A DNA stretch of 52,549 nt from Solirubrobacteraceae bacterium. GTDB taxonomy: Bacteria; Actinomycetota; Thermoleophilia; Solirubrobacterales; Solirubrobacteraceae. Positions 32,679 to 41,292 of the stretch are shown here, one piece after another. How positions within the stretch are numbered: the stretch's first letter is position 1; each line of letters starts with the position of its first letter. Both the position numbers and the translations under genes were made by a program. The notes under the pieces are model-generated. The model worked only from the letters and a program-made list of their open reading frames with translations. It was not told the origin of the DNA and ran no database searches. The stretch spans positions 1 to 52,549 of the forward strand of contig JAPSGI010000018.1 in NCBI GenBank assembly GCA_031177685.1. The letters are read 5' to 3'.

Positions 32679-33888
32679 ACAGGGCGACAACCTCCTCATA
32701 AAACTCCCGCATACGCGGCATGATCGTGGTCATGCTGAAGCGGTCCTCGACAGTTCCGCGCGCCGCGCGGCCAAGCTCGCGGAAGCGCTCCGGCGCCTCC
32801 AGGACCTCCAAAGCGCGAGCGGCGAGTCGCTCGGCGTCGAAGAAATCGCACAGCAGGCCGTTCTCGCCATCGGTGATGACCTCCGCCACCGGAGCCGTGT
32901 CTGAGCCGAGCACGACGGACTCGCACGCCATCGCGTTGAGCATCGACCAGCTGAGGACGAAAGGCACCGTGAGGTAGACGTGCACATCGCTGAGGCTGAA
33001 GAGCTGCGCGAGCGTGTCCGGGGGGACCTGTCCGGCGAAGAGGATCCGCTTGGGGTCGTAGTCGTCCTGCGACAGGACGTGGTCCTTGAACGACTTTCCG
33101 CCGGTGCGGCGGGTGTCGCCGCCATAGGCGACCTCTTCCCCGCCGACGATCACGATCTTGACCTTGGGATACGCCTCGTAGATGAGCTTGGCCGCCCGCA
33201 TGAACACGTCAAAGCCGCGCATCGACTCGAGCCCCCGCGAGCAGTACGTGACCAGGCGCTCGTCGGGCTCGAGCGTGAGCGTCCCTAGCCGCCGGTCCGG
33301 CGACTCGCGACGCCGCCAGAAGCTCGTTTCCACGCCGTCGTGCAGCACGCGGATCTTCGGCTTGTAGGTCTCCGGCATCACGCTGTGCTGGAAATGCGTC
33401 GGCGAGTAGCCCGCCGCGCAGTACTCCATGTCGAGCAGGATCATCGCGTTGCGTATGTAGCTACGCAGCCGATCGGCCTCCTCCACCGGCGAGTCCGGGC
33501 GGAAGTCGAGATCGGAGTTGCGCGAGCGGTAGAAGTACTCGAAGTAGTTGATGACCGGCGTGTCCGGGTACAGCTCGCGCAGGAAGATCGTCGAGCCGAA
33601 GCCGGAGTGCCCGACGATCAGGTCCGGCTTCACGACCGCCCGCACGGGAGCCAGCGACTCGTACACCCCGGCCGCGTGCCAGACCGCGTTCTCGAACGTG
33701 CGCGAGACGTAGTGCGTCTTGGGCGTCGCGCCTCCCTTGACGGAGTACTGGATGTTCGTCACGCCGGCAGCCTCGGTAGGCGGCTTCTCGGAGACGAACG
33801 TGCAGCGCCAGCCGGCCTCGCGCGCCAGATGGGCGCCGATGTGCCCGAACTGCGCCGGGAAGTTCTTGTGGACGAAAAGGACGTGCAT
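32665..33888 (-). CDS. Group 4 glycosyltransferase (GT-B fold)
   Basis: The 407-residue product begins MHVLFVHKNFPAQFGHIGAHL, the N-terminal Rossmann half with its glycine loop. It shows the donor-site elements of GT4 enzymes: VTYCSRGLESMRGFDVFMRAA, VKIVIVGGEE, and the ExxxxxxxE-type region SMLNAMACESVVLGSDTAPVAEVI. It should transfer a sugar from an NDP-sugar on the cytoplasmic side. Its place next to the giant secreted repeat protein hints at glycosylation of surface material, but that is only context. No acceptor can be predicted. No TANNNT hexamer or Shine-Dalgarno sequence was found before the ATG. Confidence 0.85.
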   Translation of the reverse strand: MHVLFVHKNFPAQFGHIGAHLAREAGWRCTFVSEKPPTEAAGVTNIQYSVKGGATPKTHYVSRTFENAVWHAAGVYESLAPVRAVVKPDLIVGHSGFGSTIFLRELYPDTPVINYFEYFYRSRNSDLDFRPDSPVEEADRLRSYIRNAMILLDMEYCAAGYSPTHFQHSVMPETYKPKIRVLHDGVETSFWRRRESPDRRLGTLTLEPDERLVTYCSRGLESMRGFDVFMRAAKLIYEAYPKVKIVIVGGEEVAYGGDTRRTGGKSFKDHVLSQDDYDPKRILFAGQVPPDTLAQLFSLSDVHVYLTVPFVLSWSMLNAMACESVVLGSDTAPVAEVITDGENGLLCDFFDAERLAARALEVLEAPERFRELGRAARGTVEDRFSMTTIMPRMREFYEEVVALSPHR

Positions 33889-33975
33889 CGCTCAGCCGAC
33901 TTTCACTTCTGAACGGTCCGCACGCTACCTGCCGGGGCGAACCGAGCGCTCGAGCGGACTCATCCGGACGTGGAC

Positions 33976-34143
33976 GTGACGAGGCTCTTCATCTCCGTCG
34001 CCACGAGGGCAGCCTGTGGCGCTTCCGCGTTCGCCACGGCCGCCGTGCTCCTCCGGCGAATCCACGAAATCGAGCGGATGGCTGCGATAGGCACCGCGTA
34101 CGGCGGCATGGCAGGACTCGGGAGCTGGCTGGCCACGCTTTAG
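33976..34143 (+). CDS. Possible 55-residue membrane protein
   Basis: From GTG 33976 the frame encodes a short protein with hydrophobic stretches (LFISVATRAACGASAFATAAVLL; GTAYGGMAGLGSWLATL) around a charged RRIHEIERM segment, as in a two-helix hairpin. The TAG stop at 34141-34143 is also the start of the -10 hexamer of the next gene. No ribosome site or hexamer is clear, so it could be non-coding. Confidence 0.3.
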   Translation: MTRLFISVATRAACGASAFATAAVLLRRIHEIERMAAIGTAYGGMAGLGSWLATL

Positions 34144-34146
34144 ACT
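34141..34146 (+). promoter_or_regulatory. -10 hexamer for a small membrane protein gene
   Basis: TAGACT ends 8 nt before ATG 34155. This favours that ATG over the one at 34149, which would be only 2 nt away. Confidence 0.45.
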
Positions 34147-34154
34147 CGATGACC

Positions 34155-34337
34155 ATGCCGCGCGCCTACCTCACGCTTCCGCTCGTCGTCGTCATCGCCT
34201 TCCTCGCGACGAAGCTCGGGCGTGCGGCGGCGCCGAGCGGTGCGCTGGATGCTCTGGCGCTGCTGGCATCCGTCGGCGCGGCCTGCGCGATCGCGTTGGT
34301 GTGGGACGATGCGGTTCGGCGCCCAAGGGGGCGTTAG
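34155..34337 (+). CDS. Small two-helix membrane protein, hypothetical
   Basis: The 60-residue product has two hydrophobic segments (LTLPLVVVIAFLATKL and ALDALALLASVGAACAIALVW) and a basic C-terminus (RRPRGR). No family is recognised. The leaderless start after TAGACT matches the local rule, which supports it being a gene. It may relate to the similar short hydrophobic frame just upstream; both could be remnants. Confidence 0.45.
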   Translation: MPRAYLTLPLVVVIAFLATKLGRAAAPSGALDALALLASVGAACAIALVWDDAVRRPRGR

Positions 34338-34411
34338 CCACTCCCGCTCGGACTCAAGGGGTCTGCGCGAGCCGGTCCCCCGAGAACCCCGGCTCCCGCA
34401 CCCGCCCCAAG

Positions 34412-34417
34412 TATTCT
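34412..34417 (+). promoter_or_regulatory. -10 hexamer for the carboxylase alpha gene
   Basis: TATTCT ends 9 nt before ATG 34427. Confidence 0.5.
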
Positions 34418-34426
34418 CCCGCCCCC

Positions 34427-36235
34427 ATGTTCACGAAGGTCCTGGTCGCCAACCGCGGGGAGATCGCCGTTCGCGTCATTCGCGCGCTCGAGGAGCTCGG
34501 GGTCGCGAGCGTCGCCGTGTACTCGGAGCTGGACCGCGATGCGCTGCACGTGCATCGTGCGGACGAGGCATATCTGCTCGGGCCCGGGCCGGCGGCGGAG
34601 AGCTACCTCAAGATCGAGAAGATCATCGAGGTGGCCAAGGAGTCGGGCGCGGAGGCCGTCCATCCCGGCTACGGGTTCCTGGCCGAGAACGCCGCCTTCG
34701 CGCGCGCGTGCGCGGAGAACGGCATCGTGTTCATCGGGCCGCCGCCCGACGCGATCGACGCCATGGGCTCCAAGACCCGCGCGCGCGAGCTGATGGAGGA
34801 GGCCGGTGTGCCGATCGTGCCGGGGACGACCGAGCCGGTCCCGGACGTCGAGACCGCGCGCCAGCTGATCGACGAGACGATCGGCTACCCCGTGGCGGTC
34901 AAGGCGGCCGGCGGCGGGGGCGGCAAGGGCTTTCGCGTCGCGCTCAGTGACGACAAGCTCCAGGAGGCCTTCGAGGGCGCCGCGCGCGAGGGCGAGAAGT
35001 TCTTCGGGGACGCCACCGTCTACCTCGAGCGCTACCTGCCCGACCCGCGGCACGTCGAGGTGCAGGTCCTCGCCGACACGCACGGCAACGTGATCCACCT
35101 GGGCGAGCGCGACTGCTCGGTCCAGCGCCGCCACCAGAAGCTGATCGAGGAGTCACCGGCCCCGGCCGTCGACGAGGCCCTGCGCGAGCGGATCGGGAAG
35201 ATCGCCACGGACGCCGCCGCGGCCGTGGACTACGTCGGCGCGGGCACGATCGAGGGCCTGCTGCAGGACGGCGAGTACTTCTTCCTGGAGATGAACACCC
35301 GCGTCCAGGTCGAGCACTGCGTGACCGAGATGACGACCGGGATCGACATCGTCAAGGAGGGGATCCACGCCGCCGCGGGCGAACCGCTGTCGATCTCCCA
35401 GGACGACGTCTACCTGCGCGGGCACTCCATCGAGTGCCGGATCAACGCCGAGGACGCCGCGAAGAACTTCGCGCCGGCACCCGGTCGCATCGAGGGCTAC
35501 CGCGAGCCCGCCGGCCCCGGCGTGCGCGTGGACTCCGGCGTCGGGCCCGGCGGCGAGGTCACTCCGATGTACGACCCGATGGTGGCCAAGCTGATCGTGT
35601 GGGACGTGGACCGCGAGCAGGCCACCCGCCGCATGCTGCGCGCGCTGCACGAGTTCGAGATCGGCGGCCTGAAGACGCTGATCCCCTTCCACAAGGCGCT
35701 GCTGGAGACCGAGCAGTGGCGCAACGCCGAGACCTGCCGCGACCTCGTCGAGGACCGGAGCTGGCTCAAGCAGCTCGCCTTCCCCAAGCCCGAGACGCCC
35801 GCCGACGACGCCGAGGCGGACGCACCGGAGAAGGTCGAGCAGGACTACACCGTCGAGGTGTCCGGGCGGCGCTTCGACGTGAAGGTGATCGGCCCGCCGC
35901 CGGCCGCCGCCGCGTCCAACGGAGTTGCGCCCGCCGGCGCCGGACTGGCGCGCAAGCCCAAGCGCCGTGAGGGCGGCGGCGCGAGCGCAGGCGGTGGCGG
36001 AGGCGGCGACACGCTCTCGTCCCCCATCCAGGGCACGGTGCTCAAGGTCGCCGTGGAGCCGGGCGCCCAGGTGGAGGAGGGCGCGCTGATCGCGGTGATC
36101 GAGGCGATGAAGATGGAGAACGAGATCACCGCCCACAAGGCCGGCACGGTGGCCGAGCTGCCGATCGCCGTCGGGGCCGCCGTGGCCACCGGCGACACGC
36201 TGGCCGTGATCGCCGGAGACGCGGCGGCCGGCTGA
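34427..36235 (+). CDS. Acetyl/propionyl-CoA carboxylase alpha subunit (biotin carboxylase plus BCCP)
   Basis: This subunit carboxylates biotin with ATP and bicarbonate and carries it to the beta subunit. The 602-residue product begins MFTKVLVANRGEIAVRVIRA, has the ATP-grasp glycine loop AAGGGGGKGF, the biotin carboxylase segments ERDCSVQRRHQKLIEE and FLEMNTRVQVEH, and a Gly/Ala-rich linker (about 505-525). A biotinyl domain follows with IEAMKMENE; the biotin lysine is about residue 562. The layout fits actinobacterial AccA-type alpha subunits, which can serve both acetyl- and propionyl-CoA carboxylases. Its partner is probably pccB at 9559. Confidence 0.94.
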   Translation: MFTKVLVANRGEIAVRVIRALEELGVASVAVYSELDRDALHVHRADEAYLLGPGPAAESYLKIEKIIEVAKESGAEAVHPGYGFLAENAAFARACAENGIVFIGPPPDAIDAMGSKTRARELMEEAGVPIVPGTTEPVPDVETARQLIDETIGYPVAVKAAGGGGGKGFRVALSDDKLQEAFEGAAREGEKFFGDATVYLERYLPDPRHVEVQVLADTHGNVIHLGERDCSVQRRHQKLIEESPAPAVDEALRERIGKIATDAAAAVDYVGAGTIEGLLQDGEYFFLEMNTRVQVEHCVTEMTTGIDIVKEGIHAAAGEPLSISQDDVYLRGHSIECRINAEDAAKNFAPAPGRIEGYREPAGPGVRVDSGVGPGGEVTPMYDPMVAKLIVWDVDREQATRRMLRALHEFEIGGLKTLIPFHKALLETEQWRNAETCRDLVEDRSWLKQLAFPKPETPADDAEADAPEKVEQDYTVEVSGRRFDVKVIGPPPAAAASNGVAPAGAGLARKPKRREGGGASAGGGGGGDTLSSPIQGTVLKVAVEPGAQVEEGALIAVIEAMKMENEITAHKAGTVAELPIAVGAAVATGDTLAVIAGDAAAG

Positions 36236-36292
36236 GTGCAGATGAACGGTCGCGGCTCAAGGCCCGGCCGTGGGTAGACGATCCTGTACGCG

Positions 36293-37375
36293 GTGACCTC
36301 TTCAGCCTCCCGTCTGGGCGCGCTGCGCCGCCTGCCGCGCGATCCCGCCCGCTTCTACGCGGTGAGCGACCTCGCGACGGCGCGGCGGCTGGGCGGCGTG
36401 CTCTTCGTCTTCGGCGCGCTGATCGTCGCGTGCCTGCTGCCCGTGTCGCCTCCCACCGACAACGCCGGCACGAGCGGCGGCTGGCTGATCGGCGCCGGCG
36501 TCGTGATGCTGTCCCTGCTCGCCACCGCGCCTCTGCTGCTCGCACCCAAGCGAGTCGCCCCCGGCGCGCTCCTGGCCCTGGGATACGCGTTCCTGGCGAT
36601 GATCGCGGCCCTTCAGTGGGCGGCGGGCGAGCACGCGCCCTACGTCGAGCTGTTCGTCATCCCCGTGCTCTACGTCTCCGCCGTCCATCCCCCGCGGCGG
36701 GTGCTGGTCTTCATGGTCGCTGTGACCGTGTGCCTCGCGCTCCCCTTCGTCTACGACGGCTGGAGCGGCGACTATGCCGCGCAGGCCATGGCGCACATCC
36801 TGCTGTGGAGCAGCCTGTCCGCGGCGGCGATCGCCTTCACGGCGCAGGTGCGCGTCGCGCGCATGGAGCTGGTGGAGGAGGAGCAGGAGGCCAGCACGCT
36901 GGCCCGGCGCGACCCGCTCACGGGCCTGGGGAACCGCCGCGCCTTCGACGAGGCGCTCGAGCGCGTGGTGGCGGGCGCCCGGCGCGTCGACCGGCCGCTC
37001 ACGCTCGTGATCGCCGACATCGAGGACTTCAAGCGCGTCAACGACCGGCACGGCCATCTCGCCGGCGACCGTTGCCTGCGCGGGGTCGCAAGCGCGATCG
37101 CCCGCTCCGTGCGCCCGTCCGACGACGCCTTTCGCTGGGGCGGCGACGAGTTCGCGGTGCTGCTCCCGGCGACCGACCGCGACCGTGCCCTCGCCGTGCT
37201 GGACCGGATCGCCGCCGCGGTGGACCGCGAGGTCGCACTGCCCGGGGACGAGCCGCTGCGGCTGCGCTACGGCGTCGGGGAGATCGTCGACGGCATGGAC
37301 GCCGCCGCGCTGATCGGCGCGGCCGACGACGAGCTGCGGGCGGCCAAGTACGCGGAGCGCCAGCCCGCCCAGTAG
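36293..37375 (+). CDS. Membrane-anchored diguanylate cyclase (GGDEF)
   Basis: The 360-residue protein has about six hydrophobic helices (residues 34-185), a short coiled linker (MELVEEEQEAS), and a GGDEF domain opening at RRDPLTGLGNRRAFDEAL. The active site is intact (WGGDEFAVLLP, 283-287). An inhibitory I-site RPSD (274-277) sits exactly five residues before it, so the enzyme is likely active and feedback-limited by c-di-GMP. The membrane part resembles no named sensor domain. GTG 36293 is used; GATCCT lies 7 nt upstream and may be its -10. Confidence 0.88.
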   Translation: MTSSASRLGALRRLPRDPARFYAVSDLATARRLGGVLFVFGALIVACLLPVSPPTDNAGTSGGWLIGAGVVMLSLLATAPLLLAPKRVAPGALLALGYAFLAMIAALQWAAGEHAPYVELFVIPVLYVSAVHPPRRVLVFMVAVTVCLALPFVYDGWSGDYAAQAMAHILLWSSLSAAAIAFTAQVRVARMELVEEEQEASTLARRDPLTGLGNRRAFDEALERVVAGARRVDRPLTLVIADIEDFKRVNDRHGHLAGDRCLRGVASAIARSVRPSDDAFRWGGDEFAVLLPATDRDRALAVLDRIAAAVDREVALPGDEPLRLRYGVGEIVDGMDAAALIGAADDELRAAKYAERQPAQ

Positions 37376-37378
37376 CTT
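37373..37378 (+). promoter_or_regulatory. -10 hexamer for the GNAT gene
   Basis: TAGCTT, overlapping the stop of the GGDEF gene, ends 8 nt before ATG 37387. Confidence 0.45.
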
Positions 37379-37386
37379 GCGGCGCC

Positions 37387-37863
37387 ATGAGCGCCGCCGC
37401 CTGGGTCGCCGAGCTCGGCGAGGCCGAAACCGTCGCCCGCCTGCTGGTGGCGTTCCGCAACCACTACGGCCGCGACTGGCCCTCGGACAACTCGATCCTC
37501 GCGTCCGTCGAGCGGCTGCTGGAGAGCACCGACACGGAGTTCCTGCTCGGCGCGCCGGACGAGGACGCACCGCCGGCCGCGGTCGCGCAGCTGCGCTTCC
37601 GCCACAGCGTGTGGATGGCCGCCCCGGACTGCTGGTTGGAGGACCTCTACGTGCAACCGCAAGCCCGCCGCCGCGGCGTCGCGCGCGCCCTCGTCGACCT
37701 CACCCTGGAACGCGCCCGCGCGCGCGGCTGCCGGCGCGTGGAGCTCGACGTGACCGAGGACAACCGGGCGGCGCTCGACCTCTACCGGCAGGCCGGGTTC
37801 GACGAGTTCCCCAAGAGCGCGCCGCCCGTGCACGACGTCTTCATCTCGATCAGGCTCGACTAG
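37387..37863 (+). CDS. GNAT family N-acetyltransferase
   Basis: The 158-residue protein has the acetyl-CoA loop QARRRGVARALVDLTLERA (motif A, Q/RxxGxA type), the preceding strand CWLEDLYVQP, and the motif B segment ELDVTEDNRAALDLYRQAGF. Such enzymes acetylate amines, amino acids or proteins; the substrate is unknown. The end overlaps the convergent MBL gene by 14 nt. Confidence 0.85.
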   Translation: MSAAAWVAELGEAETVARLLVAFRNHYGRDWPSDNSILASVERLLESTDTEFLLGAPDEDAPPAAVAQLRFRHSVWMAAPDCWLEDLYVQPQARRRGVARALVDLTLERARARGCRRVELDVTEDNRAALDLYRQAGFDEFPKSAPPVHDVFISIRLD

Positions 37864-38533
37864 CGCGCACGATCTCCTCGTGGGCGCCGAGCAGCTCCAG
37901 CGCGCGCGCACGGGACAGCGGTTCGCCGTGCCCGGGGACCACCATCTCCGCCCGCTCGACCAGCGGGCGCAGGCGCCGCAGCGTGGCGAGGTAGGCCTCC
38001 GGCGCAGCGACGTCCGGCGCCTCGACCGGCGACAGGTAGTCGCCCACGCACAGCACGCCCGTCCACGGCGCGAACACCGCCATCCCGTCCACCGTGTGCC
38101 CGTCGGCGGGGTGCAGCTCCAGCTCCTGGCCGCCCAGCTCGACGTGGCCGGGCACCGGCAGCGCCTGGACGTCCCCGAGCGTCAGTGGGCGCTCGCGGCG
38201 CAGATACCACTCCTCGTCGAACTCGCGGACCGCCCGGGCGGCGTCGCCCGGCTCCGCGCGCAGGCGCGCCGCGGACGTCTCGGCGACGCCCAGCGCCGCC
38301 TGCGGAAAGGCCAGCCGGCCCAGGAGGTGGTCCCAGTCCGCGTGCGTGGCCAGCAAACCGGTGACCGGGAAGCGCGACTGCTCGAGCAGGGCGGGAAGCG
38401 CCTCCAGCTCCGCCGGCAGCACCGGCGAGTCCACGACGAACCCCTCGTCGCCCGCCCGGATCGCCGTGCACGTCGTCTGCCACACCTGCGAGACGACGAC
38501 GATGACGTCCGCGTGGACGCCGACCGCGCGCAC
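37850..38533 (-). CDS. Metallo-beta-lactamase-fold hydrolase
   Basis: The 227-residue product has the zinc motif THADWDHLLG (HxDxDH form in which the first HxH is replaced by HAD), further ligands in HPADGHTVDGM and VLCVGDYLS, and a final histidine in VVPGHGEPLS. It resembles glyoxalase II-like or general MBL hydrolases. The divergent first motif may alter metal binding. The start is GTG 38533, without clear signals, so the N-terminus could be shorter. It lies 7 bp after the dehalogenase gene on the same strand, likely one transcript. Confidence 0.78.
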   Translation of the reverse strand: MRAVGVHADVIVVVSQVWQTTCTAIRAGDEGFVVDSPVLPAELEALPALLEQSRFPVTGLLATHADWDHLLGRLAFPQAALGVAETSAARLRAEPGDAARAVREFDEEWYLRRERPLTLGDVQALPVPGHVELGGQELELHPADGHTVDGMAVFAPWTGVLCVGDYLSPVEAPDVAAPEAYLATLRRLRPLVERAEMVVPGHGEPLSRARALELLGAHEEIVRASRA

Positions 38534-38540
38534 CGGCCCG

Positions 38541-39221
38541 CTACAGCGCGCCGAGAAGCTTCGCGGCCTCGCGCAGGTTCGCCACCTCGGCCGTCGGCGG
38601 CTTCTGGCCGGGTTCCAGCTTCTCCTTGTGGCGGTTGACCCAAACGACCGGGACCTTCTTCTTCAGGCAGGGCTCCACGTCGTGGTAGTAGCTCTGCGCC
38701 ACGTGCACCCAGCCCCTCTTGCCACCGATGCGCCGCTCGGCCTCGGTGAAGTGGGCGGGGTCGGGCTTGTAGGAGCGCACCTGCTGCGCGGTGACCACGA
38801 GGTCGAAGTCCGAGCGAAAGTGACGGCGCGTGAGCCCGAGCAGCTTGTCGTCGATGTTGGAGATCAGCCCGATGTTGAACTTCTTGCCGAAGCGGTCGAG
38901 CTGGGCGTTGGTCTCCTTGAACGGGGGCCAGCGCGGCACGGAGTCCGGCAAAAAGCCGGAGCGCGAGGGCTCCAGCGGCCAGCCCAGCTCCTTGGCGATG
39001 CGCACGGCGGTGCGCCGCAGGACCTCGGCGTAGAGCTCGTAGGACCCGGACTGGATGTCGTTCTGGATCTCGTGGAAGAGCGGGATGAGCGCGTCGCGCT
39101 CGATCGTGAAGCCGTCGCGCTCGGCCTCCTTCGTGAAGGCGTCGAAGGCGCCGGACTCCCAGTCGATCAGGGTTCCGTAGACGTCGAAGGTGACCCATTC
39201 GATGTTCTTGGGCAACGGCAT
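38541..39221 (-). CDS. Haloacid dehalogenase type II-like HAD hydrolase
   Basis: The 226-residue product carries the HAD motifs: nucleophile Asp13 in VTFDVYGTLIDWE, motif II in GLISNID, lysine in SYKPDPAHF, and the acidic motif YYHDVEPC. The wording FDVYGTLID and SNID is typical of 2-haloacid dehalogenases, but many such proteins are phosphatases, so the substrate is open. ATG 39221 is preferred over an in-frame GTG at 39242 because CATAAT sits 9 nt upstream. It is divergent from sucC, 43 bp apart, with back-to-back hexamers. Confidence 0.82.
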   Translation of the reverse strand: MPLPKNIEWVTFDVYGTLIDWESGAFDAFTKEAERDGFTIERDALIPLFHEIQNDIQSGSYELYAEVLRRTAVRIAKELGWPLEPSRSGFLPDSVPRWPPFKETNAQLDRFGKKFNIGLISNIDDKLLGLTRRHFRSDFDLVVTAQQVRSYKPDPAHFTEAERRIGGKRGWVHVAQSYYHDVEPCLKKKVPVVWVNRHKEKLEPGQKPPTAEVANLREAAKLLGAL

Positions 39222-39230
39222 GAGGGCGGC

Positions 39231-39236
39231 ATTATG
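39231..39236 (-). promoter_or_regulatory. -10 hexamer for the dehalogenase gene
   Basis: CATAAT on the minus strand ends 9 nt before ATG 39221. Confidence 0.45.
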
Positions 39237-39249
39237 CGGCACGCTTGGT

Positions 39250-39255
39250 TAGGGT
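39250..39255 (+). promoter_or_regulatory. -10 hexamer for sucCD
   Basis: TAGGGT ends 9 nt before the sucC ATG at 39265. Confidence 0.45.
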
Positions 39256-39264
39256 GCCGCGCCC

Positions 39265-40404
39265 ATGGACCTGCTCGAGTACCAGGGCAAGCAGCTCTTC
39301 GCCCGTCACGGGGTCCCGGTCCCCGACGGCGCGCCGGCCTCCTCGGTCGAAGAGGCCGTCCAGCGGGCCCGCGAGCTCGGCTTCCCGTGCGTGGTCAAGG
39401 CGCAGGTCCAGATCGGCGGGCGCGGCAAGGCCGGCGGCATCAAGGTCGCGAACTCGGTCGAGGAGGCCGAGGAGCACGCCCGCGCGATCCTGGGGATGGA
39501 CATCCGCGGCCACACCGTCCACGAGGTCTGGATCGAGCGCGCCTCGGACATCGCGGCCGAGTATTACGCGTCGATCGTGTTCGACCGCTCCGCCAAGGCG
39601 CCGCTGCTGATGCTCTCCACCAGGGGCGGCATGGACATCGAGGCGGTCGCCGAGGAGGACCCGGCCGCGATCGCCCGCCTCCACGTGGATCCCCTACTCG
39701 GGTTCCAGGATTTCCACGCGCGCCGGCTCTGCTTCGCCGCCGGCGTCGACGCCGACGTGGTCCGCCCGGTCGGGGCGCTGCTGGCCCGCCTCTACGACGC
39801 CTTCGTCGCCGAGGAGGCCATGCTCGTGGAGGTCAACCCGCTGATCGTGACCGGCGAGAGAGACGTCGTGGCGCTCGACGCCAAGGTGACGCTGGACGGC
39901 AACGCGCTCTTCCGCCACCCGGACAACGCGAAGCTGCGCGACCCGGCGGGCGACGACCCGCAGGAGCGCATGGCCAAGGAGCGGGGCCTGACCTACGTCA
40001 AGCTCGACGGCGACGTGGGGATCCTGGGCAACGGCGCCGGCCTGGTCATGTCGACGCTGGACGTGGTGGCCCAGGCGGGCGGGCGCCCGGCGAACTTCCT
40101 CGACGCGGGCGGCGGCTCCAAGGCCGAGGCGATCGTCGACGCGGTCGAGGTCATCCTCTCCGACGCGAAGGTCAAGGCGGTCCTGTTCAACATCTTCGGC
40201 GGGATCACCCGCTGCGACGAGGTGGCGCGCGGCCTGATCGAGGCGTTCGCCCAGGTCAAGCCGACCGTGCCGTTCGTGGTCCGCCTCAACGGCACCAACG
40301 AGGAGGAGGGCCGGGCGCTGCTGGCCGAGGCCGACCTGCCCAACGTCACGGTGGAGGCGACGATGGACGGCGCCGCCGAGCGCGTCGTGGAGCTGGCAGC
40401 GTGA
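39265..40404 (+). CDS. sucC: Succinyl-CoA synthetase beta subunit
   Basis: With SucD it interconverts succinyl-CoA and succinate with formation of ATP or GTP. The 379-residue product has the ATP-grasp start MDLLEYQGKQLFARHGVPVP, the nucleotide segments VVKAQVQIGGRGKAGGIK and EVNPLIV, and the C-terminal subunit-contact region VLFNIFGGITRCDEVARG and RLNGTNEEEGRALL. It would remove the succinyl-CoA made by the mutase at 4657 as well as that from the TCA cycle. Confidence 0.96.
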   Translation: MDLLEYQGKQLFARHGVPVPDGAPASSVEEAVQRARELGFPCVVKAQVQIGGRGKAGGIKVANSVEEAEEHARAILGMDIRGHTVHEVWIERASDIAAEYYASIVFDRSAKAPLLMLSTRGGMDIEAVAEEDPAAIARLHVDPLLGFQDFHARRLCFAAGVDADVVRPVGALLARLYDAFVAEEAMLVEVNPLIVTGERDVVALDAKVTLDGNALFRHPDNAKLRDPAGDDPQERMAKERGLTYVKLDGDVGILGNGAGLVMSTLDVVAQAGGRPANFLDAGGGSKAEAIVDAVEVILSDAKVKAVLFNIFGGITRCDEVARGLIEAFAQVKPTVPFVVRLNGTNEEEGRALLAEADLPNVTVEATMDGAAERVVELAA

Positions 40405-41282
40405 GCGTCCTCGTCGACCGCGACACGCGCCTGGTCGTGACCGGGCTGACCGGCCGCGAGGGGACGTTCCACGGCCTCAACAACCGCCGCTACGGCACCG
40501 AAGTGGTGGCCGGCGTGACGCCCGGCAAGGCGGGCCAAGACGTGGAGGGCATCCCGATCTTCGACACGGTCCACGACGCCGTGGAGCAGGCCGGCGCCAA
40601 CACCGCGATGGTCTTCGTGCCGCCCCGCTTCGCCGCCGACTCGATCCTCGAGGCGGCCGACGCCGGGGTGCAGACGATCGTGGCGATCACCGAGGGCATC
40701 CCCGCCCACGACATGCTGCGCGTCTACACGCACCTGCGGCGCGGCACCACGCGGCTGATCGGTCCGAACTGCCCCGGCGTCCTGTCGCCCGGCAAGGCCA
40801 ACGTGGGCATCATTCCCGCCTCGTTCTTCTCCGAGGGCAACGTGGGGATCGTCTCGCGCTCGGGGACGCTGACCTACCAGATCGGCTACGAGATCGCCCA
40901 GCGCGGCTTCGGGAACTCCTCGATCGTGGGCATCGGCGGCGATCCGATCGTGGGCTCGGACTTCATCGACGTGATCTCGCTGTTCCAGGCCGACGACGAG
41001 ACCGAGCTGATCGTGATGTGCGGCGAGATCGGCGGCGACGCCGAGGAGCGCACGGCGGACTTCGTCGCGGACAACGTCACCAAGCCGGTGGTCGGCTACA
41101 TCGCCGGCTTCACGGCGCCGCCCGGGAAGACGATGGGCCACGCCGGCGCCATCGTCTCGGGCTCCAAGGGCACCGCCGCCGCCAAGGCGCAGGCCCTGGA
41201 GGCCAAGGGCGTGCGCGTGGGCCGCACGCCCACCGAGGTCGCGGCCATCGCGGTCGAGATCCTCGGCGGCGTGCGGACCTAG
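40401..41282 (+). CDS. sucD: Succinyl-CoA synthetase alpha subunit
   Basis: The 293-residue subunit binds CoA and carries the phosphohistidine. It has TGLTGREGTFH at the N-terminus, IGPNCPGVLSPGKANVGIIP, and the active-site segment MGHAGAIVSGSKGTA with the phosphorylated histidine at about residue 247. GTG 40401 overlaps the sucC stop (GTGA), so the two are co-translated. A 10-bp gap separates it from the convergent membrane protein gene. Confidence 0.96.
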   Translation: MSVLVDRDTRLVVTGLTGREGTFHGLNNRRYGTEVVAGVTPGKAGQDVEGIPIFDTVHDAVEQAGANTAMVFVPPRFAADSILEAADAGVQTIVAITEGIPAHDMLRVYTHLRRGTTRLIGPNCPGVLSPGKANVGIIPASFFSEGNVGIVSRSGTLTYQIGYEIAQRGFGNSSIVGIGGDPIVGSDFIDVISLFQADDETELIVMCGEIGGDAEERTADFVADNVTKPVVGYIAGFTAPPGKTMGHAGAIVSGSKGTAAAKAQALEAKGVRVGRTPTEVAAIAVEILGGVRT

Positions 41283-41292
41283 ACGCGCCCCC

